DNA of 64,000 nt from an uncultured Alphaproteobacteria bacterium. GTDB taxonomy: Bacteria > Pseudomonadota > Alphaproteobacteria > Micropepsales > Micropepsaceae. Positions within the stretch are counted from its first letter, which is position 1; each line of letters starts with the position of its first letter. Location of the stretch: NCBI GenBank assembly GCA_902825865.1, contig CADECX010000010.1, positions 17,415 through 81,414 of the forward strand, given 5' to 3'. Below the pieces are notes generated by a model. It saw only the letters and a program-made list of their open reading frames with translations, was not told the DNA's origin and ran no database searches. Both the position numbers and the translations under genes were made by a program. Below are positions 55,675 through 64,000 of this stretch, piece after piece.

Positions 55675-56516
55675 GTTTCGACATGGTGGCCTCTCTGTCG
55701 TTGCCCGGCGATCCCGCCAAGGCCAATGAAGATGCTTTCGGCCATGGCGGCAAGGAAGCGGTGGTAATCGATGGCGCCACGCCTTTGGGCGACAGTCTGA
55801 TGCCGGGTCCCAGCGATGCCGCCTGGATCGCCCAATTCGGGGCGCGCCGGCTGATGGCGCATTTGCGGGAGGGCGATGGCGCGCGCAAGGCACTGCGCGC
55901 CACGCTTGCCGACACGCAGAAGAGCTTCGAAGCCTTGCGCCGCCACGACCCGGAAGAGATGTGGCAGACGCCATGCGCTTCGATGATGCTGGCCGTTGCG
56001 GGCGAAAATGGCGTCGAGTTTCTTTGGTATGGCGACTGTGCCGCGCTGGTGAAGCAGGGCGATGGGCCAGTGGCGGTGATTGGCGAGACATTCGACAAGC
56101 GCGCCGCCGAAGCGCGGCGGGCACAAGCGCTGGCGAAGGAAAAGAAGGTTTCGCCGGCGGCCGGTCTTAGCCGCGCGGAATTCATCGCCGACCTGCGTGT
56201 GTCGCGCAACCGCATCAACAGCGGCAATCATTGGCTGTTCAGCCCGGACGTGAAAGCCGCCGCGCATGCCTCGCGCCGGGTGATGAAGCTGGGGCCGGGG
56301 AGCGAAATCCTGCTGCTCACCGACGGCTTCCTGGCCCTGGCCAGCGACTACGGCGTCTACAACGCCGACAGTTTGATGGCGGCGGCGCATTCGAAAGGTT
56401 TGGCAGCCTTGGGCGAGGAATTGCGCGCCATCGAAGCGGACGACAGCGGTGGCGACAGGTTTCCGCGCTTCAAGAAGAACGATGATGCAACAGCACTGCT
56501 GTTACGCTGCACGTAG
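55671..56516 (+). CDS. PP2C-like protein phosphatase
   Basis: 281 aa cytoplasmic protein. Start MSFDMVASLSLPGDPAKANEDAFGHGG has the NEDAF element of PP2C enzymes; VVIDGATPLG (Asp-Gly), MMLAVAGENGVEFLWYGDCAAL (GD) and LLLTDGFLAL (TDG) are metal-site motifs, and DDATALLLR ends it. These Asp residues hold the two Mn/Mg ions. It probably removes phosphate from Ser/Thr, but the spacing differs from classical PP2C, so targets and activity are open. ATG 55671 overlaps the cca stop. A C-terminal regulatory part is absent. Confidence 0.75.
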   Translation: MSFDMVASLSLPGDPAKANEDAFGHGGKEAVVIDGATPLGDSLMPGPSDAAWIAQFGARRLMAHLREGDGARKALRATLADTQKSFEALRRHDPEEMWQTPCASMMLAVAGENGVEFLWYGDCAALVKQGDGPVAVIGETFDKRAAEARRAQALAKEKKVSPAAGLSRAEFIADLRVSRNRINSGNHWLFSPDVKAAAHASRRVMKLGPGSEILLLTDGFLALASDYGVYNADSLMAAAHSKGLAALGEELRAIEADDSGGDRFPRFKKNDDATALLLRCT

Positions 56517-56616
56517 CCGCGAGGGATTTGGCGGCGTGAGCAGAAGCGCCGAGCGATGTGTACAAATAGTACATGAGCGATGGCGCGACGAACTCACGAC
56601 GCCAAAGACCCGCGGC

Positions 56617-57225
56617 TTAGAGCATGGCCTTCGCGACTTCCTCATAGCCATGCCAAATCATCGAAAGCGCGACATAGACCACGATGGCAAGACCGATATA
56701 GGCGATCCAGCGATAGCGCTCCAGCAGCTTGGCGATGTAGGAGGCCGCGGCGCCCATCAAGGCCACCGACATCAAGAGGCCGATAATCAAGACATCGAGA
56801 TGGTCGCGGGCCGCGCCCGCCACCGCCAGCACATTGTCCAGCGACATGGAAACGTCGGCGATCAGAATCTGCGTGATGGCTTTCTTGACCGAAGCGCCGG
56901 TTTCGATCTCGGGGATAATATGTGTCTTGTCGCCCGACAGGTCGCGCCACATCCGCCAGCACACCCACAACAGCAGGATGCCGCCCGCCAGCATCAGCCC
57001 GATGATGGCCAGCAGCTGGACGGCGACAGCCGCCATGGCGATTCGCATCAAGACGGCGGCGAGCAGGCCCCAGAGAATGACCTTCTTGCGCATGCTCAGT
57101 GGCACGCGGGCCGCGGCCAGGCCGATCACAATCGCATTGTCGCCGGCCAGCACCACGTCGATCATCAGGACTTGCGCCAGCGCCACCAGGCCGCCGGGCT
57201 GAAGTAAGGTCAATTCCACAGTCAT
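56617..57225 (-). CDS. TerC-family membrane protein (YjbE/YkoY type)
   Basis: 202 aa with seven helices. MIDVVLAGDNAIVIGLAA (about residues 20-37) and ILIADVSMSLDNVLAVAGAA (about 120-139) hold the two acidic GDN/LDN motifs of TerC proteins. Members export Mn or assist metal loading during protein secretion. The short form (about 200 aa) is the YjbE type. It overlaps the trmL stop by four bases (ATGA), so the two are read together although their jobs seem unrelated. Confidence 0.9.
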   Translation of the reverse strand: MTVELTLLQPGGLVALAQVLMIDVVLAGDNAIVIGLAAARVPLSMRKKVILWGLLAAVLMRIAMAAVAVQLLAIIGLMLAGGILLLWVCWRMWRDLSGDKTHIIPEIETGASVKKAITQILIADVSMSLDNVLAVAGAARDHLDVLIIGLLMSVALMGAAASYIAKLLERYRWIAYIGLAIVVYVALSMIWHGYEEVAKAML

Positions 57226-57674
57226 TCCTTCGGAAATAGAGATGTCTGACGCAGGGCTTCCCCCAGCACCATCGCGGCGGCTTGCGCCACATTCAAGGAC
57301 CGCAGACCCGAGCGCAAGGGAATCACCAGCCTTGCATCCACAGCGTCGTGTACCTCCTGGGGAACACCGGCGCTTTCCCGTCCCATCAGAAGGGTATCGC
57401 CGGGGGCGAAGGCGAAGTCGGTATAGGCCAAGTTCCCCTTGGTGGTGAGCAGGACCAGCCGGGAAGGGGCGGCCTCACGGAATTGCGCCCAGGATGCATG
57501 GCGGCGGATATCGGCGCTCTGCAGATAATCCATTCCCGCCCGGCGGAAATTGCGGTCCGACAGCAGAAATCCACAGGGCTCGATAATGTCGATCCCCACC
57601 CCCAGGCAGGCGCCCAGCCGCATCAGGCTGCCGGCATTTTGAGGGATATCGGGCTCATACAGCGCCAGGCGCAC
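57222..57674 (-). CDS. trmL: tRNA (cytidine/uridine-34-2'-O)-methyltransferase TrmL
   Basis: 150 aa SPOUT methyltransferase. It starts MRLALYEPDIPQNAGSLMRLGA (the PxNxGxxxRxxA motif) and contains LLMGRESAGVP (about residues 95-105) and the C-terminal knot IPLRSGLRSLNVAQAAAMVLGEALRQ. These are the three SPOUT motifs of TrmL. It methylates the wobble base of tRNA-Leu isoacceptors in known bacteria. It is first gene before terC; the promoter region (230 bp) is shared with the divergent petA. Confidence 0.94.
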   Translation of the reverse strand: MRLALYEPDIPQNAGSLMRLGACLGVGIDIIEPCGFLLSDRNFRRAGMDYLQSADIRRHASWAQFREAAPSRLVLLTTKGNLAYTDFAFAPGDTLLMGRESAGVPQEVHDAVDARLVIPLRSGLRSLNVAQAAAMVLGEALRQTSLFPKE

Positions 57675-57904
57675 CCCAAACCTCCAATTTTCACCCCTTT
57701 GTGGATTAAGTCGCGGCAGGACAAGGCATTTTCTGCGTCATCGTGCCGCAAGACCCTCGAAAATCGACTCTCTATTTTACCGGCCCAACGAACAAGCGGG
57801 ACGGGCCCAAAGCGCGTCACCGCGTCAGTACTGTATCCCAGCTTGTTTGTGGCAGAAGTTCGCAGGCACTTTCCAAGTTTTTTTCCGATCTCAAAGTTCT
57901 AAAG

Positions 57905-58483
57905 GTGAACCCAGTGGCAGCTACGACGAGTGACGCGGGCACGCGACGCGATTTCCTTTATGTGGCGGCGGGCTCGGTAGGAGCCGTGGGCGCTGTAGCG
58001 GCGGCTTGGCCGTTCATCGACCAGATGAACCCGTCGACCGGCGCGCTGGCCCTGGGCTCGACCGAGATCGATCTCACCGCCATCCAGCCGGGCCAGCAGA
58101 TCGTCTATAAGTGGCGCGGCCAGCCGCTGTTCGTGCGCCGCCGTACGCCGGCGGAAATCGAATCCGCCAAGGCGGTGGATGTGAATTCCTTGCCCGATCC
58201 CTTGGCGCGCAACGCCAATCTGCCGGACACGGCCTTGGCCAATGATGCGGATCGCGCCACCAAGCCGGAATGGCTGATCGTCAAAGGCGTCTGCACCCAT
58301 CTGGGCTGCACCCCCGCCGTTTCCACGCCGCAGATACCGGAAGGCGAATATGGCGGCTGGCTGTGCCATTGCCATGGTTCGGAGTACGACACGTCGGGGC
58401 GCATCCGCAAAGGTCCGGCGCCGGAGAATCTGGCCGTGCCGCCCTATACGTTTATGACTGACACCCGCGTCAAGGTCGGTTGA
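57905..58483 (+). CDS. petA: Rieske iron-sulfur subunit of the cytochrome bc1 complex
   Basis: 192 aa. The N-terminus has a Tat-type signal-anchor ([25 protein letters not shown]). The C-terminal domain shows CTHLGC (about residues 128-133) and CHCHGS (about 153-158), holding the [2Fe-2S] cluster with two Cys and two His. It takes electrons from quinol and passes them to cytochrome c1. The start is GTG 57905; a GTG three codons later is also possible, and there is no ATG. The 230 bp upstream contain only the divergent promoters. It leads the petABC operon (12-bp gap to petB). Confidence 0.95.
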   Translation: MNPVAATTSDAGTRRDFLYVAAGSVGAVGAVAAAWPFIDQMNPSTGALALGSTEIDLTAIQPGQQIVYKWRGQPLFVRRRTPAEIESAKAVDVNSLPDPLARNANLPDTALANDADRATKPEWLIVKGVCTHLGCTPAVSTPQIPEGEYGGWLCHCHGSEYDTSGRIRKGPAPENLAVPPYTFMTDTRVKVG

Positions 58484-58494
58484 GGAGAACAACA

Positions 58495-59751
58495 ATGTCT
58501 GGCCCTTCGACCTATAATCCCCAGTCCGGCCTTGAGCGCTGGATCGATGCCCGCCTGCCGCTGCCGCGGCTGTTGCACGACACGGTTCACACCTTCCCCA
58601 CGCCGCGGAATCTGAACATCTGGTACACCTTCGGCGGCATCCTGGCTTTCTGCCTGGGCGTTCAGATCATCACCGGCATCACGCTGGCGATGCATTATGT
58701 CGCCAATGCGAACCTGGCCTTCAACAGCGTCGAAACCATCATGCGCGACGTCAATTACGGCTGGCTGATCCGCTACATCCACGCCAATGGCGCATCGATG
58801 TTCTTCCTGGCGGTCTATATCCATATGTTCCGCGGGCTTTATTACGGCTCCTACAAAGCGCCGCGCGAACTGCTCTGGATCATCGGCGTTTTGATCTATC
58901 TCCTGATGATGGCCACGGCCTTCTTCGGCTATGTGCTGCCCTGGGGCCAGATGTCCTTCTGGGGCGCCACCGTCATCACCAACCTGTTCAGCGCCATTCC
59001 GGTGGTGGGCAACCATATCGCCACCTGGCTGTGGGGCGACTTCGCGGTGGGCGACGCCACCCTGAACCGCTTCTTCTCGCTGCACTATCTCTTGCCCTTC
59101 ATCATCGCTGGTGTGGTGGTTCTTCACATCTGGGCGCTGCATGTGCCGGGCAACAACAACCCGCTGGGCATCGACGTAAAGAGCCCGCAGGACACGGTGC
59201 CGTTCCATCCCTATTACACGGTCAAGGACGCCTTCTATCTGGTCCTGTTCGTGATCTTCTTCGCAGGCTTCGTCTTCTATTCGCCGGACTTCTTCGGCAA
59301 TCCCGACAATTACCAGCCGGCCAATCCGCTGGTGACGCCGCCGGAAATCGTGCCGGAATGGTACCTGCTGCCCTTCTACGCCATGCTGCGTTCCATCCCG
59401 AACAAGCTGCTCGGCGTGATCGTGATGGGCGGCGCCATCGTGACCTTGGTCTTTATCCCCTGGCTGGATACCAGCCGGGTGCGCTCCTGCCGCTTCCGTC
59501 CGCTGATGAAACAGTTCTTCTGGGGTCTGGTGGTGTGCTGCGTGCTGCTCGGCTATTGCGGCGCCCAGAGCGTGGATGCGGTGAAGTTCGGCATCCCCAT
59601 GGTTTGGGTCGCCCGCATCGCCTCGATCTACTACTTCGCCTTCTTCTGGCTGATCATGCCCATTATCGGCCTGATCGAGACGCCTAAGAAGCTTCCTGCA
59701 TCGATCGCGCAATCCGTGCTCGGCGATAAAGCCGGCGCACCCGCCGAGTGA
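58495..59751 (+). CDS. petB: Cytochrome b subunit of the bc1 complex
   Basis: 418 aa, eight membrane helices. The haem pairs are in helices B ([19 protein letters not shown] and TGITLAMHY) and D ([26 protein letters not shown]), H-X13/14-H. The PEWY quinone motif is present ([23 protein letters not shown]). A full-length form joins b6 and subunit IV parts, as in Alphaproteobacteria. ATG 58495 has GAGGAG seven bases upstream. It is 11 bp behind petA; its stop lies next to the petC start. Confidence 0.96.
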   Translation: MSGPSTYNPQSGLERWIDARLPLPRLLHDTVHTFPTPRNLNIWYTFGGILAFCLGVQIITGITLAMHYVANANLAFNSVETIMRDVNYGWLIRYIHANGASMFFLAVYIHMFRGLYYGSYKAPRELLWIIGVLIYLLMMATAFFGYVLPWGQMSFWGATVITNLFSAIPVVGNHIATWLWGDFAVGDATLNRFFSLHYLLPFIIAGVVVLHIWALHVPGNNNPLGIDVKSPQDTVPFHPYYTVKDAFYLVLFVIFFAGFVFYSPDFFGNPDNYQPANPLVTPPEIVPEWYLLPFYAMLRSIPNKLLGVIVMGGAIVTLVFIPWLDTSRVRSCRFRPLMKQFFWGLVVCCVLLGYCGAQSVDAVKFGIPMVWVARIASIYYFAFFWLIMPIIGLIETPKKLPASIAQSVLGDKAGAPAE

Positions 59752-59759
59752 GAAACAAC

Positions 59760-60566
59760 ATGCGTCTGACCAAACTTTCGCTCGGCATCGCCCTCGGGCT
59801 CCTGACCTCGGTTTCCGCCTTCGCCGCGGAGGGCGGCGCCACCAAGCGTCTGCATCCCAAGGCGGCAGAGTTCGAATTCGAGGGCCCCTTCGGCACCTAT
59901 GATCGCGGCGCGCTGCAGCGCGGCTATCAGGTCTATAAGGAAGTCTGCGCCGCCTGCCATTCCGCCAACCTTCTGAGCTTCCGCAATCTGGCCGAACCGG
60001 GCGGTCCGGGCTTCACCGAGGCCCAGGCCCGTGCCCTGGCCACTGCCGCCAAGATCCCGGCCGAGCCCAATGACAAAGGCGAGACCACCGACGACAAGGG
60101 CGCGCCACTGATGCGGTCCGCCACTTTGGCCGATCGCTTCCCTTCGCCCTATCCCAATGAGAATGCCGCCCGCGCCAGCAACAGCGGCGCCCTGCCGCCC
60201 GACCTGTCGCTGATCGTCAAGGCGCGCGAAGGCGAGGCGCATTACATCTATTCGCTCCTCACCGGCTTCCATGAAAAAGCGCCGGCGGGCTTCAAGGTGA
60301 CGGAAGGCAAGTATTTCAACCCTTACTTCGAGGGCTGGAACATCACCATGCCGCCGCCCTTGACCGAGAATGGCGTGACCTATTCCGACGGCACCAAGGC
60401 GACCATCGATCAGCAGGCCCATGACGTGGTGACCTTCCTGGCTTGGGCGGCCGAGCCCAAGATGGAAGAGCGCAAGCGGATGGGCTTTGGCGTGATGGTG
60501 TTCCTGATCGTGCTGGCCGGTCTTCTATTCGCGGCCTACAGGAAAGTTTGGAAAGACGCGCATTAA
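59760..60566 (+). CDS. petC: Cytochrome c1 subunit of the bc1 complex
   Basis: 268 aa. The signal peptide is at the start (LSLGIALGLLTSVSAFA). CAACHS (about residue 61) binds haem c; the Met ligand is probably in NITMPPPL (about 200). A C-terminal helix (MGFGVMVFLIVLAGLLFAAYRKVW) anchors it, followed by a short basic tail. It carries electrons from the Rieske protein to soluble cytochrome c. ATG 59760 is used; a GTG at 59748 overlapping the petB stop is the alternative. A strong terminator follows 22 bases later. Confidence 0.95.
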   Translation: MRLTKLSLGIALGLLTSVSAFAAEGGATKRLHPKAAEFEFEGPFGTYDRGALQRGYQVYKEVCAACHSANLLSFRNLAEPGGPGFTEAQARALATAAKIPAEPNDKGETTDDKGAPLMRSATLADRFPSPYPNENAARASNSGALPPDLSLIVKAREGEAHYIYSLLTGFHEKAPAGFKVTEGKYFNPYFEGWNITMPPPLTENGVTYSDGTKATIDQQAHDVVTFLAWAAEPKMEERKRMGFGVMVFLIVLAGLLFAAYRKVWKDAH

Positions 60567-60588
60567 GCGTCCAACGATTTAGCAAAAA

Positions 60589-60616
60589 GGGCGCGGTGCA
60601 AACCGCGCCCTTTTTT
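60589..60616 (+). terminator. Intrinsic terminator of petABC
   Basis: GGGCGCGGT (60589-60597) pairs perfectly with ACCGCGCCC (60602-60610) across GCAA, followed by TTTTTT. The A-run before it makes it bidirectional, serving also the convergent cupin gene. Confidence 0.95.
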
Positions 60617-60628
60617 ATTGCGCTCTCG

Positions 60629-61108
60629 CTATTGCGGACAGTCGCTCGGTTGCTTGCACGGCGTGGACGCGATCGGGCCCACCCCGGCCTCGAACAGCAC
60701 GCCTGGTTCGTCCTTGGCGCCGTCGAAATGCGCCTTGCCGGCATGGTGGGTGACGAAGGTGCCTGTCCGCATCGGATAGGTCTTGGCCGGGTCATAGGTG
60801 CCGCTGGAACCCACCCACCAGGTGCCCGAGGCGATATAGAAATGGCGGGTGGTGGAATGATAGTGCGGCCGGCTCATATTGCCCGGCAGCCATTTCACCA
60901 GCCGGATATACGGGCCCGGCTTGGAGGCATCGCCCAGCAGTTTGACTTGGCGCTGACCGCCTTCGCCTTCCCATTTCATCGTTTCCGGCGCCGCAAAGGT
61001 GACATGGCTGGGATCGGGCAGGGCATAGGCATCCTGGGCGGAGCCGCGCAGATTGAGCAAGGCCAGCCACACAAGGCTGAGACAAAAGGATTTTCCCAGA
61101 TGGTTCAT
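60629..61108 (-). CDS. Secreted cupin-domain protein
   Basis: 159 aa. The signal peptide ends near GSA-QD. One cupin fold follows: RLVKWLPGNMSRPHYHSTTRHFYIASGTWWVG (about residues 68-100, His-x-His and Glu-free variant) and GTFVTHHAGKAHFDGA (about 114-130), with VLFEAGVGP. The HxH and later His residues can hold a metal. The C-terminus has two cysteines (TPCKQPSDCPQ), likely a disulfide. The substrate is unknown. ATG 61108 has GGAG seven bases upstream; two earlier ATGs (61111, 61114) are closer to it. Confidence 0.82.
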   Translation of the reverse strand: MNHLGKSFCLSLVWLALLNLRGSAQDAYALPDPSHVTFAAPETMKWEGEGGQRQVKLLGDASKPGPYIRLVKWLPGNMSRPHYHSTTRHFYIASGTWWVGSSGTYDPAKTYPMRTGTFVTHHAGKAHFDGAKDEPGVLFEAGVGPIASTPCKQPSDCPQ

Positions 61109-61230
61109 CATCATTCTCCCCTATTGCGCGCCGATGCTACGCCCGCCGGAGGCGCTGGGGAACTGGCCGTCTTGCCCGTCACATTTTGTGTGCTAAAAGG
61201 CCCGGCAATCCGCATTTTTTCGGGCTTTTC

Positions 61231-61317
61231 ATGACCAAGACGGTTCTGGGCATTATCGGCGGTAGGAGCGTAGGCGAGAGCCGGAGCGACCAAAATCAAC
61301 GCGGGGTCAAGCTGTGA
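61231..61317 (+). CDS. 28-codon leader ORF duplicating the start of mtnP
   Basis: It reads MTKTVLGIIGG and then diverges (RSVGESRSDQNQRGVKL). mtnP starts with the same 11 residues. Six of the codons 2-11 differ between the copies, all silently. The TGA (61315-61317) overlaps the mtnP GTG (GTGA). It may be translated as a leader that couples ribosomes into mtnP, or it is a partial duplication. No strong ribosome-binding site precedes it; a weak GCCCG/CGGGC stem lies just upstream. Confidence 0.5.
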   Translation: MTKTVLGIIGGRSVGESRSDQNQRGVKL

Positions 61318-62192
61318 CTAAGACCGTTCTGGGTATTATCGGAGGATCCGGCGTCTACCAGATCGAAGGTCTGGAAAATGCCAAATGGCAGACGGTCAAA
61401 AGTCCCTGGGGTGAACCGTCCGACCAGCTGCTCACCGGAACCTATGCCGGGGTGGATCTGGTGTTCCTGCCGCGCCATGGCCGCGGCCATATCCAGACCC
61501 CGAGCTCGATCAATTACCGCGCCAATATCGATGCCCTGAAGCGCATCGGCGTCACCGACCTGATTTCGGTGTCGGCTTGCGGTTCCTTGAAAGAGGAATT
61601 GCCGCCCGGCACCTTTGTAATGGCGGATCAGTTCATCGACCGCACCTTTGCGCGCGAGAAGAGCTTTTTCGGTCCCGGCTTTGTCGCCCATGTGCCCATG
61701 GCCCATCCGGTTTGCCCCAAACTGTCGGGGGCGCTGACCCTGGCGGCGCGGGAACAGAAGATCGATCACAGCGAGGGCGGTACTTACATCTGCATGGAAG
61801 GCCCGCAATTCTCCACCCGCGCCGAAAGCTTTCTCTATCGCAGCTGGGATTGTTCGGTGATCGGCATGACGGCGATGCCGGAAGCCAAGCTGGCGCGCGA
61901 GGCCGAGCTGCCTTACGCCATTGTCGGCATGGTGACCGATTATGATTGCTGGCATGACGATCATGATTCGGTGACGGTGGATGCGGTGATTAAGGTGATG
62001 CTGCAGAACGGCTCCAATGCGCGCAAGCTGATCATGGCGGTGGCGCCCAAGCTGGGGCCGCAGCGCCAGCCTTGTCCGCTGGGGGTCGAGACCATGCTGG
62101 ACATGGCGCTGATCACCGCGCCCGACAAGCGCGATCCGGCGCTGATGGCGAAACTGGATGCGGTGGCCGGCCGCGTTTTGAAAAAGGGTTGA
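61314..62192 (+). CDS. mtnP: S-methyl-5'-thioadenosine phosphorylase
   Basis: 292 aa. It begins TKTVLGIIGGSGVYQIEGL (phosphate site GGSG) and shows LPRHGRGH, SINYRANIDALKRIGVTDLISVSACGSL, GGTYICMEGPQFSTRAES and IGMTAMPEAKLAREAELPYA, then the VTDYDCWHDDHDSVTVD lid. This is the PNP/MTAP type II fold. It splits methylthioadenosine into adenine and methylthioribose-1-phosphate, the substrates of Apt and MtnA encoded next. The start is GTG 61314 coupled to the leader ORF. It leads mtnP-apt-gst-mtnA. Confidence 0.95.
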   Translation: MTKTVLGIIGGSGVYQIEGLENAKWQTVKSPWGEPSDQLLTGTYAGVDLVFLPRHGRGHIQTPSSINYRANIDALKRIGVTDLISVSACGSLKEELPPGTFVMADQFIDRTFAREKSFFGPGFVAHVPMAHPVCPKLSGALTLAAREQKIDHSEGGTYICMEGPQFSTRAESFLYRSWDCSVIGMTAMPEAKLAREAELPYAIVGMVTDYDCWHDDHDSVTVDAVIKVMLQNGSNARKLIMAVAPKLGPQRQPCPLGVETMLDMALITAPDKRDPALMAKLDAVAGRVLKKG

Positions 62193-62195
62193 GCA

Positions 62196-62723
62196 ATGAA
62201 CATCAAGGACGCGATCCGCACCATTCCGGACTATCCCAAGAAGGGGATCATGTTTCGCGACATCACCACTCTGCTCGGCAATGCGCGTGCCTTCCGCCGC
62301 GCCGTGGACGAGATGGTGCAGCCCTATGCCGGGATGAAAATCGACAAGGTGGCGGGATTGGAAGCGCGCGGCTTCATCCTGGGCGGCGCGGTGGCGCATC
62401 AATTGTCGGTGGGCTTCGTTCCGGTGCGCAAGAAGGGCAAGCTGCCGCACACCGTGATCGGCGAGGATTATGACCTGGAATATGGCAAGGACCGGGTCGA
62501 GATTCATATCGACGCCCTGGAAAAGGGCGAGCGGGTTTTGCTGGTGGACGATCTGATCGCCACCGGCGGCACCGCCTATGCCGGCATCAGGCTCTTGGAA
62601 CGCGGCGGGGCCAATGTGGTGGGCTGCTCCTTTGTCATCGATCTGCCGGAACTGGGCGGCGCCGACAAGCTGCGCGCCATCGGTAAGCCCGTGACGGCGC
62701 TGGTCGCGTTTGAGGGCCACTAA
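62196..62723 (+). CDS. apt: Adenine phosphoribosyltransferase
   Basis: 175 aa. The PRPP site [17 protein letters not shown] (about residues 114-130) and the adenine-recognising start [21 protein letters not shown] are typical. [17 protein letters not shown] and [21 protein letters not shown] (flexible loop) lie between. It turns the adenine freed by MtnP into AMP. It begins three bases after the mtnP stop, so the two salvage steps are co-expressed. Confidence 0.96.
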   Translation: MNIKDAIRTIPDYPKKGIMFRDITTLLGNARAFRRAVDEMVQPYAGMKIDKVAGLEARGFILGGAVAHQLSVGFVPVRKKGKLPHTVIGEDYDLEYGKDRVEIHIDALEKGERVLLVDDLIATGGTAYAGIRLLERGGANVVGCSFVIDLPELGGADKLRAIGKPVTALVAFEGH

Positions 62724-62752
62724 GCGATGCGTCAGCATCGCGGAGAAAAAAG

Positions 62753-63349
62753 ATGAAGCTCTATTCCCATCCCGTGTCGCCTTTCGCGCGCAAGTGCCGG
62801 GTTATCGCGCATGAGTTGGGATTGAAGCTTGAAGTCATCGATGTCATGGCCCGCAATGACGAGAGCCTGCGCCGCCTCAATCCCCTGAAACAGATTCCCA
62901 TCCTGGTACTGGATGATGGTTCGACTTTGTTCGATTCCCCGGTCATTTGCGAATATTTGAACCAGGCCGGGGGCGGGAAATTCTTTCCCGTCGACACCAT
63001 GTGGAAAGCCGCCACTGGCCGCTGGAGGGCTTTAGGCCTGCAGGCGCTGGCCGACGGCGTCGCCGACGCCGCGGTGGCGCTGCGCTATGAGATGGCCGAG
63101 CCGGAGGAGCGCCGCAGCGCTGACCGCATCGCCCGCTTCAAGGCGACGATAAACGCCGGGATCGACGCGCTGGAGCGGGTAAAGTTCGCCACTGAGCCCA
63201 CCATCGGCGAAATCGCGGCGGGTTGCGCCCTGGGTTATGTCGATTTCCGCCTGACGGATCTTGATTGGAAAAGTTCCCATCCCAATTTATCGGCCTGGCA
63301 TGCGCGCTTTAGCGAATATCCGTCGATGAAGGCCACTCAACCGCAATGA
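62753..63349 (+). CDS. Glutathione S-transferase family protein
   Basis: 198 aa. The thioredoxin-like N-terminal domain starts [24 protein letters not shown] (SPFxRK catalytic Ser) and contains [27 protein letters not shown] (cis-Pro and D-S-xx-I glutathione motif). The all-helical C-terminal domain ends with [17 protein letters not shown]. The form resembles beta/zeta-like bacterial GSTs. Its role inside a methionine-salvage run is unclear; it may only be co-transcribed. CGGAG lies upstream. The stop overlaps the mtnA ATG (ATGA). Confidence 0.9.
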   Translation: MKLYSHPVSPFARKCRVIAHELGLKLEVIDVMARNDESLRRLNPLKQIPILVLDDGSTLFDSPVICEYLNQAGGGKFFPVDTMWKAATGRWRALGLQALADGVADAAVALRYEMAEPEERRSADRIARFKATINAGIDALERVKFATEPTIGEIAAGCALGYVDFRLTDLDWKSSHPNLSAWHARFSEYPSMKATQPQ

Positions 63350-64000
63350 AGATCCAAGGCAGGCATTACCGTTCCGTCTGGCCCATCGGCAAGGATGCTT
63401 TCGGCATTATCGACCAGACCAGGCTGCCGCATGAATTCGTCACCATGACTTTGCGTTCGGCGGACGACGCGGCGCGGGTGATCAGGAACATGAACACGCG
63501 CGGCGCGCCGCTGATCGGCGTCGTCGGCGCATACGGCCTGGCGCTGGCAGTGCGCGACGACGCCTCCGACGATCATATCCAGAAAATGGTGGAGATGCTG
63601 GCCGAGACCCGTCCCACCGCCATCAATCTCAAATGGGCGCTGTGGCGGTTGCGCGGTGTGCTGCTCAACCAACCGCGCGACAAGCGCGCCGCCCTGGCCT
63701 GGAAGGAAGCAGCCCTGATCGCCGACGAAGATGTGGCGATGAGCGAGGCGATCGGAAAGAACGGCCTCGCCATCATCCGCGACATCGCCGCCAAAAAACC
63801 CGGCAAGACGGTCAATATCCTCACCCATTGCAATGCCGGCTGGCTGGCCACGGTGGACTACGGCACCGCCCTGGCGCCGATTTATTTGGCGCATGACGAA
63901 GGCATTCCCCTGCATGTCTGGGTCGATGAAACCCGTCCGCGCAATCAGGGTGCTTCGCTGACCGCCTTTGAGCTGGGCAGCCATGGCGTGGATCACACCA
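63346..64000 (+). CDS. mtnA: S-methyl-5-thioribose-1-phosphate isomerase (3' end outside window)
   Basis: 218 codons are visible and the frame is open at the window end. Seen: [46 protein letters not shown] (RGAP motif), [43 protein letters not shown] (catalytic Cys) and [20 protein letters not shown]. This matches MtnA/eIF2B-like isomerases; the catalytic Asp should lie beyond the end. It converts the MtnP product to methylthioribulose-1-phosphate. It overlaps the GST stop by four bases, completing mtnP-apt-gst-mtnA. Confidence 0.95.
   Translation, partial: MKIQGRHYRSVWPIGKDAFGIIDQTRLPHEFVTMTLRSADDAARVIRNMNTRGAPLIGVVGAYGLALAVRDDASDDHIQKMVEMLAETRPTAINLKWALWRLRGVLLNQPRDKRAALAWKEAALIADEDVAMSEAIGKNGLAIIRDIAAKKPGKTVNILTHCNAGWLATVDYGTALAPIYLAHDEGIPLHVWVDETRPRNQGASLTAFELGSHGVDHT

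Noticed and set aside
58444..59712. 422-aa minus-strand frame opposite petB
   Set aside because: His/Asp/Gln-rich antisense of a conserved cytochrome b gene.
61115..61230. Riboswitch (for example SAM-type) before mtnP
   Set aside because: The region holds only a weak GCCCG/CGGGC stem; no known aptamer core was recognised.
61296..62738. 480-aa minus-strand frame opposite mtnP and apt
   Set aside because: Shadow of two clear enzymes; no domain and no ribosome-binding site.

Overview
The window reads as one end of a large metal-resistance genomic island (about 1-43,770) joined to an ordinary chromosome (about 43,770-64,000) of an alphaproteobacterium. Evidence for Alphaproteobacteria: a FixK-type regulator, the cytochrome bc1 operon with a Tat-type Rieske protein, the MoxR/DUF58/DUF4159 operon, MotA with an Hpt/CheY pair, a TIGR02001-type porin, and high-GC codon use in the right half. 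I cannot name the genus. The join is marked by a tyrosine recombinase gene (42,521-43,579) followed by an isolated 3' half of a tRNA gene ending in CCA (about 43,721-43,766). That is the footprint left by integration into a tRNA gene, so the intact tRNA copy should lie left of the window.

Island, left to right. (1) A Cu(I)/Ag(I) P-type ATPase and a divergent csoR share a palindromic operator. (2) A FixK-like regulator is followed by three perfect TTGAT-N4-ATCAA boxes. They precede a Met-rich periplasmic protein, a small periplasmic SH3-like protein, and a three-gene electron-transfer operon: a membrane-anchored flavin reductase/[2Fe-2S] ferredoxin fusion, a five-helix protein with two H-X13-H pairs (likely di-haem b), and a seven-haem cytochrome c. 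This operon is the most interesting item in the window. I read it as an NAD(P)H-to-periplasm electron conduit under oxygen/redox control, and I do not recognise it as a described system. (3) Periplasmic copper handling: copA-copB, a CusF-like protein-copC-copD, a CnrY/CnrX/CnrH-like ECF sigma module, YcnI-like, ferric-reductase-like, DUF2946-like and YtkA-like proteins, then a CusB-CusA pump. (4) An IS110-family (IS1111-type) element. (5) Two divalent-cation (Zn/Co/Cd-type) RND modules. The first is minus strand: a CzcI-like protein, czcB and czcA, with a CDF transporter, a MAPEG protein, an AraC regulator and a porin nearby. The second is plus strand: a CzcI-like protein, czcC, czcB, czcA and a Zn/Cd/Pb-type ATPase. 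Between and inside them lie gene debris: a decayed 3' copy of the CDF gene and the first 29 codons of a czcD-like gene.

Chromosome, left to right. A tandem pair of hairpins with covarying stems lies just past the island edge. Then come motA; an Hpt-like gene and a CheY-like gene; a GNAT acetyltransferase; the moxR-DUF58-DUF4159-membrane protein operon; a Nudix hydrolase-cca-PP2C-like operon; trmL-terC; the cytochrome bc1 operon petABC ending in a clear terminator; a secreted cupin; and a methionine/purine salvage run mtnP-apt-gst-mtnA (mtnA cut by the window end). mtnP is preceded by a duplicated copy of its own first 11 codons that opens a 28-codon ORF coupled to the mtnP start.
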